This document shows positions 1-8,091 of a DNA stretch of 64,000 nucleotides, one piece after another. Position numbers and translations under genes: made by a program. Within the stretch, counting starts at the first letter, position 1; every line of letters begins with the position of its first letter. The stretch comes from Exiguobacterium sp. Leaf196 (GTDB taxonomy: Bacteria > Bacillota > Bacilli > Exiguobacteriales > Exiguobacteriaceae), in NCBI RefSeq assembly GCF_001423965.1, contig NZ_LMPV01000001.1:633908-697907 (forward strand). Reading direction: 5' to 3'. Below the pieces are notes generated by a model. The model ran no database searches and was not told the origin of the DNA. It was given only the letters and a program-made list of their open reading frames with translations.

Positions 1-308
1 CCCCAACCGACCCATGTTTTCGGCATGAATTGGAACGGGCCGATGGCGCCAACGGACGATTGCATCGCTGACGAGTTCGAGAAGATCGTCTCGACGCGAT
101 GAATGGAGGCGAGTAGCTTCCAGTCGATGCCGTAACGTGCCGCGGCTTGTTCGTAGATGTCGATGTTCTCGGCAGGTACGCCATGCTGTCCATAATACGT
201 ACGATACATTTCATTTTGAACACGTTCCCGATTTTGCCAGTAGATGAAGCTACTGACGATGAGGGCGAACAGTACGAACAAGATGCTGATTCGAAAAACT
301 TTTCGCAT
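1..308 (-). CDS. Lytic transglycosylase, SLT-type (C-terminus off window)
   Basis: Only the first 102 codons are in the window; the gene runs off the left edge. The start ATG (306-308) follows an AGAGGAGAG ribosome site. Residues 4-24 are a hydrophobic anchor or signal segment (ISILFVLFALIVSSFIYW). Around residues 70-100 there is a goose-lysozyme-like SLT core: an HRVETIF segment with the likely catalytic Glu, then GAIGPFQFMPKTW, the usual signature after it. Such enzymes cleave peptidoglycan glycan strands outside the membrane. Family assignment rests on these motifs; the substrate-binding end cannot be seen. Confidence 0.8.
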   Translation of the reverse strand, partial: MRKVFRISILFVLFALIVSSFIYWQNRERVQNEMYRTYYGQHGVPAENIDIYEQAAARYGIDWKLLASIHRVETIFSNSSAMQSSVGAIGPFQFMPKTWVGW

Positions 309-415
309 ATTGTTCTCTCCTCTGTTTAGGATTCCACTGAATGGTATCATATTTTAGTAGGGTCTAATAGCACTTTCTGTGACGGGAGTGTGGAATCAAA
401 AAAGGAGTCGAAGTC

Positions 416-1090
416 ATGTATCTCTTCGTAAATGGGTTTTTACTCGGATTACTCGTCGTCCTTTCGATCATCGCAGCGGTCCGTCCGGTCGATTTGACGA
501 TCGTTCCTCGCAAGGAATTCTACCCCTCGATGGTCCAGTCAAGCGGGATCTTATGTTTGTTGCTCGTCGGTGGAACACTGATCAGCGGCACACAGTTGCC
601 GGAAATCGGCTTGACGTTTTTTGTCCCAAGTGGTCCGGTCTGGTACGCGACGATCGGACTAATCGTCTTGCTTTGCATCGTCTTGCTTTTGACGGCGACC
701 GTTCCGGCGTTTCGCAAACGTTTGTTGCCGCTTTATCAAAGTGAGGCGGAGCGACTGATTCTGCCACGAACGAAAGAGGAACGGACCGGGTTTCAGATGG
801 TCGCGCTGATGGCAGGAGTGACGGAAGAGTTGATTTATCGCGGATTCCTCTTTCATGCTCTCGGATTATTTTTACCGTTTTCTGACGTCAGTTTCGTCTG
901 GATCGGGGCAATCTTGTTTGGTGTCGCGCATCGTTATCAAGGGTGGTTCGCAATCCTCGTGACAGGACTAATCGGGGCGGGATTCGGTTACTTGTACCTA
1001 GCACTTGAGACACTCTGGCCGCTGGTCATTATCCATGTCTTGATCGGTCTCGTTGCTGTCTACATTTACAAGGACGATGTTAATTCCTGA
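416..1090 (+). CDS. CPBP-family intramembrane metalloprotease (Abi/CAAX-like)
   Basis: A 224-residue multi-pass membrane protein with at least six hydrophobic segments. The two CPBP motifs are present: EELIYRG (EExxxR, residues about 138-144) and a following histidine in FGVAHRYQGW (about residue 172), which together form the glutamate/histidine active site known for this family. The start follows AAAGGAGTCG. Members process prenylated or other membrane substrates; in Firmicutes many lie beside bacteriocin genes, but none is seen here. It is transcribed alone, divergent from the transglycosylase. The substrate is unknown. Confidence 0.88.
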   Translation: MYLFVNGFLLGLLVVLSIIAAVRPVDLTIVPRKEFYPSMVQSSGILCLLLVGGTLISGTQLPEIGLTFFVPSGPVWYATIGLIVLLCIVLLLTATVPAFRKRLLPLYQSEAERLILPRTKEERTGFQMVALMAGVTEELIYRGFLFHALGLFLPFSDVSFVWIGAILFGVAHRYQGWFAILVTGLIGAGFGYLYLALETLWPLVIIHVLIGLVAVYIYKDDVNS

Positions 1091-1199
1091 CATCGTCAAA
1101 AAGCGTTGAATTTGGTAGACTGAATGTCAAGCGAAGTCATCGGTTAAAATGGTCAAGTTGACGGTTGCAGAACATGTCAAATGACAGGTAAAATGAGAA

Positions 1200-1213
1200 G
1201 GTAAACGCTTACA
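1200..1213. promoter_or_regulatory. cre-like site (CcpA)
   Basis: GGTAAACGCTTACA differs from the catabolite-responsive consensus TGWAARCGYTWNCW only at its first base. It sits 24 bases before the start of the following small gene, between promoter and ribosome site, where CcpA usually represses as a roadblock. Sequence match only. Confidence 0.5.
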
Positions 1214-1237
1214 CATCAAAAGGAGATGGATGAAACC

Positions 1238-1660
1238 ATGCGAACGATCACTTCCACTGGCGAGCGAAAAAAGACGAGTTGGACATTGAATATCGGCAAT
1301 CAGCCACATTTGATGATGGATGGTGTGACAGAACAAACGCTTGATGCCGAACAACGTGTCGTCTATAACGAATTTTTGATTCCAACGACGGACACTTTGA
1401 TTCATCGGTTCAAAGCCCGCTTCCCGAACCATCTCTGCGAGAACGGGTATGATGTGTATGGCGCTGCCGCTTTTGACGAACAGGTCGTCGAACTGATCTC
1501 GAATTGGTTCATTGAGCTGGTCACCGTCTTAACAGCGATGCAGCGGACGAAAGGCATTCAGCATGTCCAGATTGAAGGCGGTGTCGCAAAACGGACCGAC
1601 TTCTTACCGACCGTGCGTCGGACATGCCGGGCACTGGAGTCAACGATTGATATTTATTGA
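1238..1660 (+). CDS. Hypothetical cytosolic protein
   Basis: A 140-residue protein that I do not recognise. It has no signal peptide or membrane segment. The middle is rich in aromatic and hydrophobic residues (ELISNWFIELVTVL), suggesting a small alpha/beta fold. I chose the ATG at 1238 because the ATG at 1226 lies directly against the AAAGGAG ribosome site; the spacing from the site to 1238 is 12 bases. A cre-like site precedes it and a strong hairpin terminator follows, so it is probably a single-gene transcript under carbon catabolite control. Function unknown. Confidence 0.75.
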   Translation: MRTITSTGERKKTSWTLNIGNQPHLMMDGVTEQTLDAEQRVVYNEFLIPTTDTLIHRFKARFPNHLCENGYDVYGAAAFDEQVVELISNWFIELVTVLTAMQRTKGIQHVQIEGGVAKRTDFLPTVRRTCRALESTIDIY

Positions 1661-1678
1661 AGCACCAGTCACGTTTTC

Positions 1679-1714
1679 AGAGGGGGCGTCCGTTAGGATG
1701 TCCTCTCTTTTTTT
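1679..1714 (+). terminator. Rho-independent terminator
   Basis: An 11-pair stem, AGAGG plus GCGTCC against GGATGT plus CCTCT (with G-U pairs), loop of four, followed by a run of T. It ends the transcript of the preceding hypothetical gene. Confidence 0.8.
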
Positions 1715-1756
1715 AATCAACGAATCGAGAGAATTCGACGTCGTGAAGACAGCGTG

Positions 1757-1871
1757 CACTTTTTTGTTCATCTCGAATCGTTTTCCTGGGACAAGCATCG
1801 CGCCGCTTCACTTCGTTGCAGGGTCGCTCCTGCTTGTTTTTCCTTAGGAAGCGATTTCGAGTGAACCAAAC
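1757..1871. repeat. Dispersed intergenic palindromic repeat, copy A
   Basis: About 110 bases bounded by an imperfect inverted repeat: TTCATCTCGAATCG at 1767 and CGATTTCGAGTGAA at 1852. The body shares long blocks with a second copy at 58990-59090 (for example GCTCCTGCTT and a TTCTCTAGAAGGCGATTT-like block). No coding potential is seen. The terminal inverted repeats would let the transcript fold back, like a MITE or REP-type element. Confidence 0.6.
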
Positions 1872-1990
1872 GTCTCACGTCTCTCTTCTTTCATAAATTA
1901 AAAAGCAAAAACGAAGTCGAATACTCGCGGAGTCGGACAGGATTGTCCGGCTCTTTTTCATTTTCTGGATGATAGCAGGAAAAAAACAAG

Positions 1991-2024
1991 TTGACGCTAG
2001 ACTGTATGGCATGTACCATACAGT
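1991..2024 (+). promoter_or_regulatory. Promoter with overlapping 24-bp palindromic operator
   Basis: TTGACG (1991-1996) and TACCAT (2014-2019) are 17 bases apart. A perfect inverted repeat with 9-base arms ACTGTATGG/CCATACAGT and a 6-base centre covers 2001-2024, across the spacer and -10. This layout suits a dimeric repressor. ABC operons of this kind in Bacillus (ytr) are often repressed by a GntR-family protein, but no such gene is in the window. Confidence 0.65.
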
Positions 2025-2079
2025 TAACAGATGTACTATTGTCTTAATACAATGGTGATAATCAAGGAGGGTGAACCGG

Positions 2080-2760
2080 ATGCTTGAGGTAAAAGGATTA
2101 CAGAAGCGATATGGACGGAAAAAACAGGTCTTACGTGACGTGACGTTCTCCGTCGGTCTAAACGAAGTGACATGTCTGATTGGCTTGAACGGGGAAGGGA
2201 AGTCGACGATCCTAAAAGCAATTCTCGGTCTGATTCCGGTAGATGCCGGGACGGTGACGGTCGACGGTAAAACATCGCGCGACAAAATTGCGTTCGTGCC
2301 TGATCTTCAGACGATGCCGAGCTACATGACGATCGGACAAGCGCTCGCATATATGGCAGATCATTATCCAGACTGGAATCAAGAGACAGCGGAACGGTTA
2401 CTGCAGACGTTTCAGCTGTTTACGACGGATAAAATGGCGAACTTATCAAAAGGGAACAAAGCGAAGTTCAATCTCGTCTTAGGATTCGCCCTCGATCGTC
2501 CATACATATTACTCGACGAACCGCTCGCGGGAATCGATTTGTTCATGAAGGAACAGATTGCCTGGATTTTCTCAAGTGAGTTCATGGAAGGACGGAGTAT
2601 CCTGATGACGACTCACGAAATCGCTGAAGTCGAGCAAGTGATCGACCGAGTGTTGTTCTTACGAGACGGTCAGATCGTCGAAGTCAAAGAGACGGATGAA
2701 CTGCGAGGTCATCATCATCAATCGGTCCAAGACCGGATGCGGGAGGTATATCAAGGATGA
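2080..2760 (+). CDS. ABC transporter ATP-binding protein
   Basis: A 226-residue nucleotide-binding subunit. The Walker A is GLNGEGKST (about residue 36), with Glu where Ala/Ser is usual. The signature region is degenerate (LSKGNKAKFNL in place of LSGGQ), the Walker B is YILLDEP, and the H-loop is TTHEI. This pattern is typical of YtrB/ABC-2-like exporters. The ATG at 2080 is preferred over the GTG at 2071 because the AAGGAGG site directly abuts the GTG. It overlaps the permease gene by 4 bases, so the two are co-translated. Substrate unknown; cell-envelope or antibiotic-stress export is common for such systems. Confidence 0.9.
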   Translation: MLEVKGLQKRYGRKKQVLRDVTFSVGLNEVTCLIGLNGEGKSTILKAILGLIPVDAGTVTVDGKTSRDKIAFVPDLQTMPSYMTIGQALAYMADHYPDWNQETAERLLQTFQLFTTDKMANLSKGNKAKFNLVLGFALDRPYILLDEPLAGIDLFMKEQIAWIFSSEFMEGRSILMTTHEIAEVEQVIDRVLFLRDGQIVEVKETDELRGHHHQSVQDRMREVYQG

Positions 2761-3575
2761 AACGCTGGTTGTTATTAACGAATGAAGAACTGAAACGAAG
2801 TACGAAAGTATTGGTGTTGTTGATTTCAGGCTTGATCGTCGCGGAAATCGCGTCTCTGCTCTATCAAATTTACGATTATCAAAGCACGATCGAGAAAACG
2901 ATGCGGATTGAACAGATATCAGAAATGGACGCAATTGCGCGAGCAGGTGGTGCGTTGACATTCGCACAGGCAACGGATTTTTACGATTCAATCCTTGTAT
3001 TAGCAATGGGGATGATCATCCTGTTTGCGTTTTGGATTTGGTACCGCGACTGGATAGGTGAGACGAAGTACATCTACAGATTGCTATTGTTACCGGGATC
3101 ACGCCGGGCGATTTTTGGGTCGAAAATGACGGCACTCTTACTTGTCGTGACTAGTTTGATCGGAATTCAGTGGGGGCTGTTGTTGCTTAGTCGTAATCTC
3201 TACTTATGGTTGTTACCAGATGCTCAACAGGTCACAGCCAGCATCAATGAATACTCCATCTATATGAAGTTGTTCTATACGATGTATCCGAGTGATATTT
3301 TATTCATCTTACTGATGACATTCATCGTCATCTCGTTCGTCTTCATGACAGTATTACTTGAACGATCGTTCCGAAAGGGAAAAGCGTTCTTGCTCGTCGG
3401 ATTACATGGGATTGCGTTGATTGGCGGTTATATCATTTTGGGCTTAGCATTGTCAGCTATTTCGAACGATTTGAGTCAACTGCACATGCAATTTTATCTC
3501 GGGTACATCGTGCTCTTAACGTTATATGTGTCGTACAAAAATCTGCGGTTAGTCCAGACGCGTCTATCCGTCTAA
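2757..3575 (+). CDS. ABC-2-type permease
   Basis: A 272-residue membrane protein with six or so hydrophobic segments (for example LVLLISGLIVAEIASLL near residue 20 and ILVLAMGMIILFAFWIW near residue 80). It starts with an ATGA overlap with the ATPase gene, after a GGGAGG site, so it is the membrane partner of that subunit. Sequence conservation in such permeases is low and the substrate cannot be read. Confidence 0.85.
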   Translation: MKRWLLLTNEELKRSTKVLVLLISGLIVAEIASLLYQIYDYQSTIEKTMRIEQISEMDAIARAGGALTFAQATDFYDSILVLAMGMIILFAFWIWYRDWIGETKYIYRLLLLPGSRRAIFGSKMTALLLVVTSLIGIQWGLLLLSRNLYLWLLPDAQQVTASINEYSIYMKLFYTMYPSDILFILLMTFIVISFVFMTVLLERSFRKGKAFLLVGLHGIALIGGYIILGLALSAISNDLSQLHMQFYLGYIVLLTLYVSYKNLRLVQTRLSV

Positions 3576-3587
3576 AGGAGAAATCTC

Positions 3588-4658
3588 ATGAAACGATATC
3601 GTCAACTTCTGATCTATGGAGTGATCATTCTCATAACAATCGGAAGCTACATCGGCTACACGCTGTCGATCAAAGGAGCAGACTTTTCGCTCGAGACCGT
3701 CAGTGGAAAACCTTCGCAAATCGAAAATTTTAATTTACGTCTTCAGACGAAAGGCATGCGTTCGACGATTTATGATGTCAACGCTAAGGGAGACATCGAA
3801 AAACAGTCAAATTCTTACGTCGGACAACTATTCCGTGAAGATAGCATGACGGATTTGCCAGATAAATATTACGAATTCACGACGCATATGGAAACGAATG
3901 TAAGTGGAGATGGACAATCAGAGTATGCGATTCAGATCAAACACAATAAACTGCAATTTAAGATGTTTACGTTTAAGACGGAGGAGATGTTCGAGAAAAC
4001 ATTTCAGTATGATACAAAACTTGAGACGGGGATGGACATACAAGCCAGTGTCGTCGATAAACAGGCGATGAAGGTCTACATTCAACTTGATCGAGTCGAT
4101 CAGCCAAGGGAAACGAAACTGCTTGTGCTCGATTTAACAAGCGACCGGGTTGAAGAGATCGTTCTTCAAAAGCCAGTAGCGCCTAAACACGCTCGTCAAT
4201 TTTTAGCGATTCATCAAAATGAGGTCGTCTACACGGAACAACCGTCTGACAGCGATGAGGAGAACACTAAACTATCTTATTTCCTCGATGACGGGAAGAG
4301 CGTTCGTTCCATCAAGGAGTTGAATCAGCAGCAAATCGGTTATACGCCCTATGCGAACGGTCGTTATCTCATCGGCTTCCGCCTGCCGGAAGGGGAGACG
4401 AAACGAATCGAATGGTCGATGTTCGACTTGGAAATGAAACGATTATCCGAGCATAGCGTAAGCAGTCCGCTCGTTTTGAAAAAGATTGATTGGTTGGATT
4501 CGAAGGACGAGATGCAGCTTTATCTCTCTTCCGAGACAAACGATGGATTCCAAGTGTCCGTGATCGATCTGAAGAATGAGCAACTGATGTATCAAGGAGA
4601 AATCAAAGATGCGAATCGTAAAAAAGGAACGCGTATCTATGATTTTGCGGTTCAATGA
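3588..4658 (+). CDS. Membrane-anchored extracellular protein of the ABC operon
   Basis: A 356-residue protein: one N-terminal transmembrane helix (residues about 8-26, IYGVIILITIGSYIGYTL), then a soluble beta-rich region with many short hydrophobic strands, reminiscent of a propeller-like sensor domain. There is no lipobox cysteine. It follows the permease by 12 bases with an AAAGGAG site and ends at a strong terminator, so it is the third gene of the operon. I do not recognise the family. A role as an extracellular accessory or sensor for the transporter is inferred only from position. Confidence 0.75.
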   Translation: MKRYRQLLIYGVIILITIGSYIGYTLSIKGADFSLETVSGKPSQIENFNLRLQTKGMRSTIYDVNAKGDIEKQSNSYVGQLFREDSMTDLPDKYYEFTTHMETNVSGDGQSEYAIQIKHNKLQFKMFTFKTEEMFEKTFQYDTKLETGMDIQASVVDKQAMKVYIQLDRVDQPRETKLLVLDLTSDRVEEIVLQKPVAPKHARQFLAIHQNEVVYTEQPSDSDEENTKLSYFLDDGKSVRSIKELNQQQIGYTPYANGRYLIGFRLPEGETKRIEWSMFDLEMKRLSEHSVSSPLVLKKIDWLDSKDEMQLYLSSETNDGFQVSVIDLKNEQLMYQGEIKDANRKKGTRIYDFAVQ

Positions 4659-4664
4659 TCCACG

Positions 4665-4716
4665 AAAAACGCTTCGTCCCGGAAAAACTTATCCGGTCCG
4701 AAGCGTTCTTTTTTCG
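4665..4716. terminator. Terminator of the ABC operon
   Basis: Stem AACGCTTCG...CCGG/CCGG...CGAAGCGTT followed by TTCTTTTTTCG on the + strand. The convergent gene ends just beyond it. Confidence 0.8.
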
Positions 4717-4753
4717 TTTTGACTAGGAATCGATACGTTCTAGGGCGAAAGCA

Positions 4754-5647
4754 TCAAGACGTGAAATTTTTCTCTGTCGCTTTACAGGCACGCAATAAGG
4801 CATCCTTGAAGAAACGATCTTCCTGCGAAGCGAGTTGTTGTGTCGCTTCCTCGTCTCCGCGCAGTGAGCGGGCGAGCATCTGAATGACCTTGACCCAGCG
4901 CCGGACGTGATCAAGTTGCGGACGACCCATCGCGACGTACACCGTGAACCAATCATTCTGATCGCGACGGATCATCCGTTGGAACAGTGATTTCGCGAGA
5001 TCGACTTCTTCGGTCGTCGGGAGTTCGTTCGTCTCGAAATAACGACGTAACGCGGCAACGGCAGTTGCGTACGCTGCTTTGACGTCGTCTGACGGCTGAT
5101 GCTTACCGTAGTCGGATGTCGACAGATGAAGTAAGGCAGGTTTTTTCTCGACACCCGTGATCCAGGCAGAGATCGTCTTATTGCCTTTATAGGCTTGACG
5201 GTTCGCGACCGGGAGCTTCGCCGTGACGTTTCCGACTTTCCCGATCAAGGTCACTTTGTTGTTGCGATCCTGAATTTCGGTCACTTTCAACTCGACCGTA
5301 TCACCCATTTCATGTGGAATGGCTTTCGGCTGGAGCTTTTCTCCTGCCGAGAGCGGCGAACGCTTGCGGATCATCCGCAATGCTTCTTGTTCAATCCGGT
5401 CGTCAAGCGACCACAAATGTTCCGGTGGGACGTTGCGGAACCGGCGACGTCGGACCTTGATGTACTGGTCAAGCGCGTCAGCAGCTTGCTCCCGCGTCGA
5501 TTCACCACGTGCGACGGGGCCGATGATGTCTCGGAGCGTAATGGATTCGAGACGTTCCATGATGCCTTCGAACGGGATGAGTTCCATTACGTAGAGACTA
5601 CAGACGACGAGTTCGCATTCGCGAGGAGTGAGTGGGCGTTTGGCCAT
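4754..5647 (-). CDS. Hypothetical protein, 297 aa
   Basis: A soluble, basic protein that I cannot assign to a family. The start at 5647 (MAKRPLTPRE) has an AAAGGAAG site. Residues about 10-110 are helical and rich in Arg/Glu. Residues about 125-190 (VELKVTEIQDRNNKVTLIGK, AWITGVEKKPALLHLSTS) look like a small beta-barrel, and the rest is helical again. It is preceded by a TATACT -10-like element and by the terminator of the DUF2922 gene, so it probably has its own promoter. Function unknown. Confidence 0.75.
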   Translation of the reverse strand: MAKRPLTPRECELVVCSLYVMELIPFEGIMERLESITLRDIIGPVARGESTREQAADALDQYIKVRRRRFRNVPPEHLWSLDDRIEQEALRMIRKRSPLSAGEKLQPKAIPHEMGDTVELKVTEIQDRNNKVTLIGKVGNVTAKLPVANRQAYKGNKTISAWITGVEKKPALLHLSTSDYGKHQPSDDVKAAYATAVAALRRYFETNELPTTEEVDLAKSLFQRMIRRDQNDWFTVYVAMGRPQLDHVRRWVKVIQMLARSLRGDEEATQQLASQEDRFFKDALLRACKATEKNFTS

Positions 5648-5689
5648 AAATTGACTTCCTTTCAGCTGGTTGATGTTTCTAGTATACCA

Positions 5690-5727
5690 AAAAAAAGCCA
5701 TCGTCACGTAATCCCGTGACGATGGAC
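5690..5727 (-). terminator. Terminator after the DUF2922 gene
   Basis: Perfect stem CCATCGTCACG/CGTGACGATGG with a short loop. Read on the minus strand it is followed by eight T, so it ends the transcript of the 68-residue gene to its right. Confidence 0.8.
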
Positions 5728-5736
5728 TGAAAAAGC

Positions 5737-5943
5737 TTACAAGACGAATGGCGATTCCGAACTATTTTGCAATTCAGCGGACGCGAGACGTGTGACACCG
5801 TTCATGAACGGGTCATGGGCGACGAACAAGTCACCGATTGCTTTGATCTCAGCCACGGTCGCATTTTCCTTCGCACCAGCGATCCGCAAGCGATACGGTT
5901 TTTTTGTCACCGTATCAAATGTCAGGACGATCGTATGTTCCAT
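5737..5943 (-). CDS. DUF2922 family protein
   Basis: A 68-residue protein opening MEHTIVLTFDTVTKKPYR, typical of the DUF2922 family: a short beta-rich N-terminus and a conserved helix (AEIKAIGDLFVAHDPF). The ATG at 5943 is set by the AAAGGAGTG site; the TTG one codon earlier is less likely. It is paired with the DUF1659 gene just upstream, an arrangement common in Bacillales. The function of both families is unknown. Confidence 0.85.
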   Translation of the reverse strand: MEHTIVLTFDTVTKKPYRLRIAGAKENATVAEIKAIGDLFVAHDPFMNGVTRLASAELQNSSESPFVL

Positions 5944-5978
5944 CAATGGTCACTCCTTTCATGAAATGTAGAGATAAG

Positions 5979-6206
5979 TTATGCCTTGAGTAGAGCGTAG
6001 TCACGGCTGATTTCCGTCAGCGCGTAGCGTCCGTCGAGTAAGCTGCCGACCGCTTGACCGATCGAAGCGACGACGTCTGCTGGAAGATTCGAACGTAAGC
6101 CGTTATAGCGGCGGCGAGCAACGACGGCATCACCGTTTGCTGTCACCTTGTCCTTCCGCTCGAAGACAATGACGAGACTCGTCTTGATTTCTTCTGCTTG
6201 TGTCAT
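5979..6206 (-). CDS. DUF1659 family protein
   Basis: A 75-residue protein; the start at 6206 (MTQAEEIKTS) follows a near-perfect AAGGAGGTGAT site. The C-terminal stretch SIGQAVGSLLDGRYALTEIS matches the usual DUF1659 ending. It is the first gene of a two-gene unit with the DUF2922 gene, 35 bases away, and is divergent from the potassium channel gene. Function unknown. Confidence 0.85.
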   Translation of the reverse strand: MTQAEEIKTSLVIVFERKDKVTANGDAVVARRRYNGLRSNLPADVVASIGQAVGSLLDGRYALTEISRDYALLKA

Positions 6207-6274
6207 GTGTATCACCTCCTTCGCCCTTATTGACAGGGAAAGAGACCGGATTGTTCGAAAGGAATGAAAAAAAG

Positions 6275-7270
6275 ATGGTCTGGTTACGTTTTTTACGAAA
6301 AGTGTCGTTTTTACGCATGCGGACGCTCGGATATGCGTCCTTGATCTTCGTCTTTGGTGTCGCGGGCATCATGTATGCTCTTGAGCCAGAAACGTTCGGA
6401 TCCTACTTCCGGGCCGTCTACTGGACGATGACGACCGTCGTCACGGTCGGGTACGGCGACTTCTTCCCGAATTCTGATACCGGTCGAATTCTGACGATTT
6501 TCGTCTTCATCTTTGGAATCGGGATCGTCGGGGGACTAATCTCAAAACTGGTCGACGGTGTCCAGTTGATTCGTAATCAAAAGGAAAGAGGGTTATTACA
6601 AGTGAAAGAAACAGGGCATACCGTCGTTTTCGGTTACAGTCGGCGTTCGAAGCACGTCATCGATTCATTACTCGAACATACGGATGTCGTCCTCGTCGAT
6701 GATTTAGAGCGCGAGCCATTCAGTCACCCACGATTTCATTACGTCTGTGGTGATCAGGCACTGACATCGACGCTCGAACGGGCACACATCGAAAAGGCAG
6801 TTCGCGCGATCGTCCTCGCTGATCATTCGATTCCACCGGTCCATGCTGACGGACGGACATTGTTGATTGCTTCAAGCATCGAACGGGCGAATCCGAACAT
6901 TTATACAATCGTCGAAATGATGCTTGAAGAACACCTCGACAGCTTCGAACAGGTTAAGGTTGATGAGGTGTTACTTGGTGATGAGACGATTGCCCGGATG
7001 GCGATCCTTGCGTCACATCATCCTGGTGTGACGAAGGTCGTGACGGATTTGTTGACGAAGGACGGTGAAGGCATGTTCTCGATTCCGAGTAGACCGGAGT
7101 GGGGGACGTACCGTGACGCCTATCATGCTTTGCTAGAAGAAGGCGTCACGATCTTATCTGATGGAAAACGACTCGATTTGAACCGTCGACTCGATGAAGC
7201 GATTCCGAAAAACGGGACGTTGATCGTCTTGTGTTCGGAGGAAACTGCCCAACGAATCGGAGCGATTTAG
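6275..7270 (+). CDS. Potassium channel with RCK (TrkA-N) domain
   Basis: A 331-residue channel subunit: two membrane helices around a pore loop with the selectivity filter TVGYGD (about residue 60), then a Rossmann-type RCK domain from about residue 105 (HTVVFGYSRRSKHVID) with a likely ligand-binding acidic residue in VVLVDDL. This is the organisation of MthK/YugO-type channels, which pass K+ across the membrane and are gated by ligand binding to the octameric RCK ring. The start at 6275 (MVWLRFLRKV) follows GAAAGGAATG; earlier ATGs in frame overlap the divergent gene and lack a site. Confidence 0.92.
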   Translation: MVWLRFLRKVSFLRMRTLGYASLIFVFGVAGIMYALEPETFGSYFRAVYWTMTTVVTVGYGDFFPNSDTGRILTIFVFIFGIGIVGGLISKLVDGVQLIRNQKERGLLQVKETGHTVVFGYSRRSKHVIDSLLEHTDVVLVDDLEREPFSHPRFHYVCGDQALTSTLERAHIEKAVRAIVLADHSIPPVHADGRTLLIASSIERANPNIYTIVEMMLEEHLDSFEQVKVDEVLLGDETIARMAILASHHPGVTKVVTDLLTKDGEGMFSIPSRPEWGTYRDAYHALLEEGVTILSDGKRLDLNRRLDEAIPKNGTLIVLCSEETAQRIGAI

Positions 7271-7280
7271 AGAAGAAAGG

Positions 7281-7305
7281 ATTTAACCAATCTTTTTTCG
7301 GGTAT
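7281..7305 (+). promoter_or_regulatory. Candidate sigma-B promoter
   Basis: ATTTAA (7281-7286), 13 bases, then GGGTAT (7300-7305) fits the general-stress consensus GTTTAA-N12-14-GGGTAT with one mismatch. It lies 35 bases before the next gene. A TATAGT overlapping it could serve sigma-A instead. No sigB gene is in the window. Confidence 0.45.
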
Positions 7306-7339
7306 AGTAAATAAATTTACTAGACGGAGGAAAAAGATT

Positions 7340-8032
7340 ATGACACAACCACAACCAGAATGGATTCAAGAATTATTTGAGACGGTCGATCAAGGCGAAA
7401 TTAAAAATGCACCAAAATTACTCTATATGGCACTGACGCTTGAACCAAATTATTTTACAAAAGCAGTTAGCCGATTCAATCAACGGTTAGAAGTCGAACC
7501 ATTAACGGACGTTTCGGAATTGTTGACGGTCTATCGTCAATTTTTCCTTTCAGCTAATCCATCAGAGGAGTACTGGTCACTTGCCTGGAACGAACTCATC
7601 CAGACGCTACAACATATGATTGACCGGCCGGAAGCTCATCAATTACTTAAAGAGCATGTCGATTTACTCGACTGGTGGTCGAGCGAATCGTTGCTTTCAC
7701 TCCCGAGCTGGTTGACGATTTTAGATATCGCTGAACGAATCGACGCGCTTGATCAATTTAGCAGTTATCTTCCAGATATCTTCGAGAGTTATGCGCTTGA
7801 AACGGCGAAGGACGAACCGTTTGCCCGTCTTGCCTGGTACGCACTCGCAAGCAATCAACAAGAGTTGCTTGCCCCTTACAGAGACCGGATTGAAGCCGGT
7901 TCTTCAAAGGAAATTCAGTCTCTTCGTCAAGCGGATCTCGTCGATCAAATTGAAACGACGCGGGTCGTTATGTTAAAGTCGAAAGATAACGAGCCGATTG
8001 AATTAACATTTGATCGAAAATGGACATTATAA
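7340..8032 (+). CDS. Hypothetical protein, 230 aa
   Basis: A soluble acidic protein, almost wholly helical, rich in Leu, Trp and Glu (EYWSLAWNELIQTLQHM, LLSLPSWLTILDIAERID), which suggests helical-hairpin or TPR-like repeats. There is no signal peptide. The start follows ACGGAGG. A candidate sigma-B promoter lies just upstream, so a general-stress role is possible. I do not recognise the family. Confidence 0.8.
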   Translation: MTQPQPEWIQELFETVDQGEIKNAPKLLYMALTLEPNYFTKAVSRFNQRLEVEPLTDVSELLTVYRQFFLSANPSEEYWSLAWNELIQTLQHMIDRPEAHQLLKEHVDLLDWWSSESLLSLPSWLTILDIAERIDALDQFSSYLPDIFESYALETAKDEPFARLAWYALASNQQELLAPYRDRIEAGSSKEIQSLRQADLVDQIETTRVVMLKSKDNEPIELTFDRKWTL

Positions 8033-8091
8033 ATTATCGAAGAAAAAATGACACCTAGAAGCCGCACGAATTCAGTCCGAGGGGTGTAGGG

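Noticed and set aside
1073..1097. Hairpin GACGATGT/ACATCGTC at the end of the CPBP gene
   Set aside because: No T run follows on either strand; too weak to call a terminator.
2036..2350. Minus-strand frame antisense to the ABC ATPase gene
   Set aside because: Shadow of the ATPase; no ribosome site and no family resemblance.
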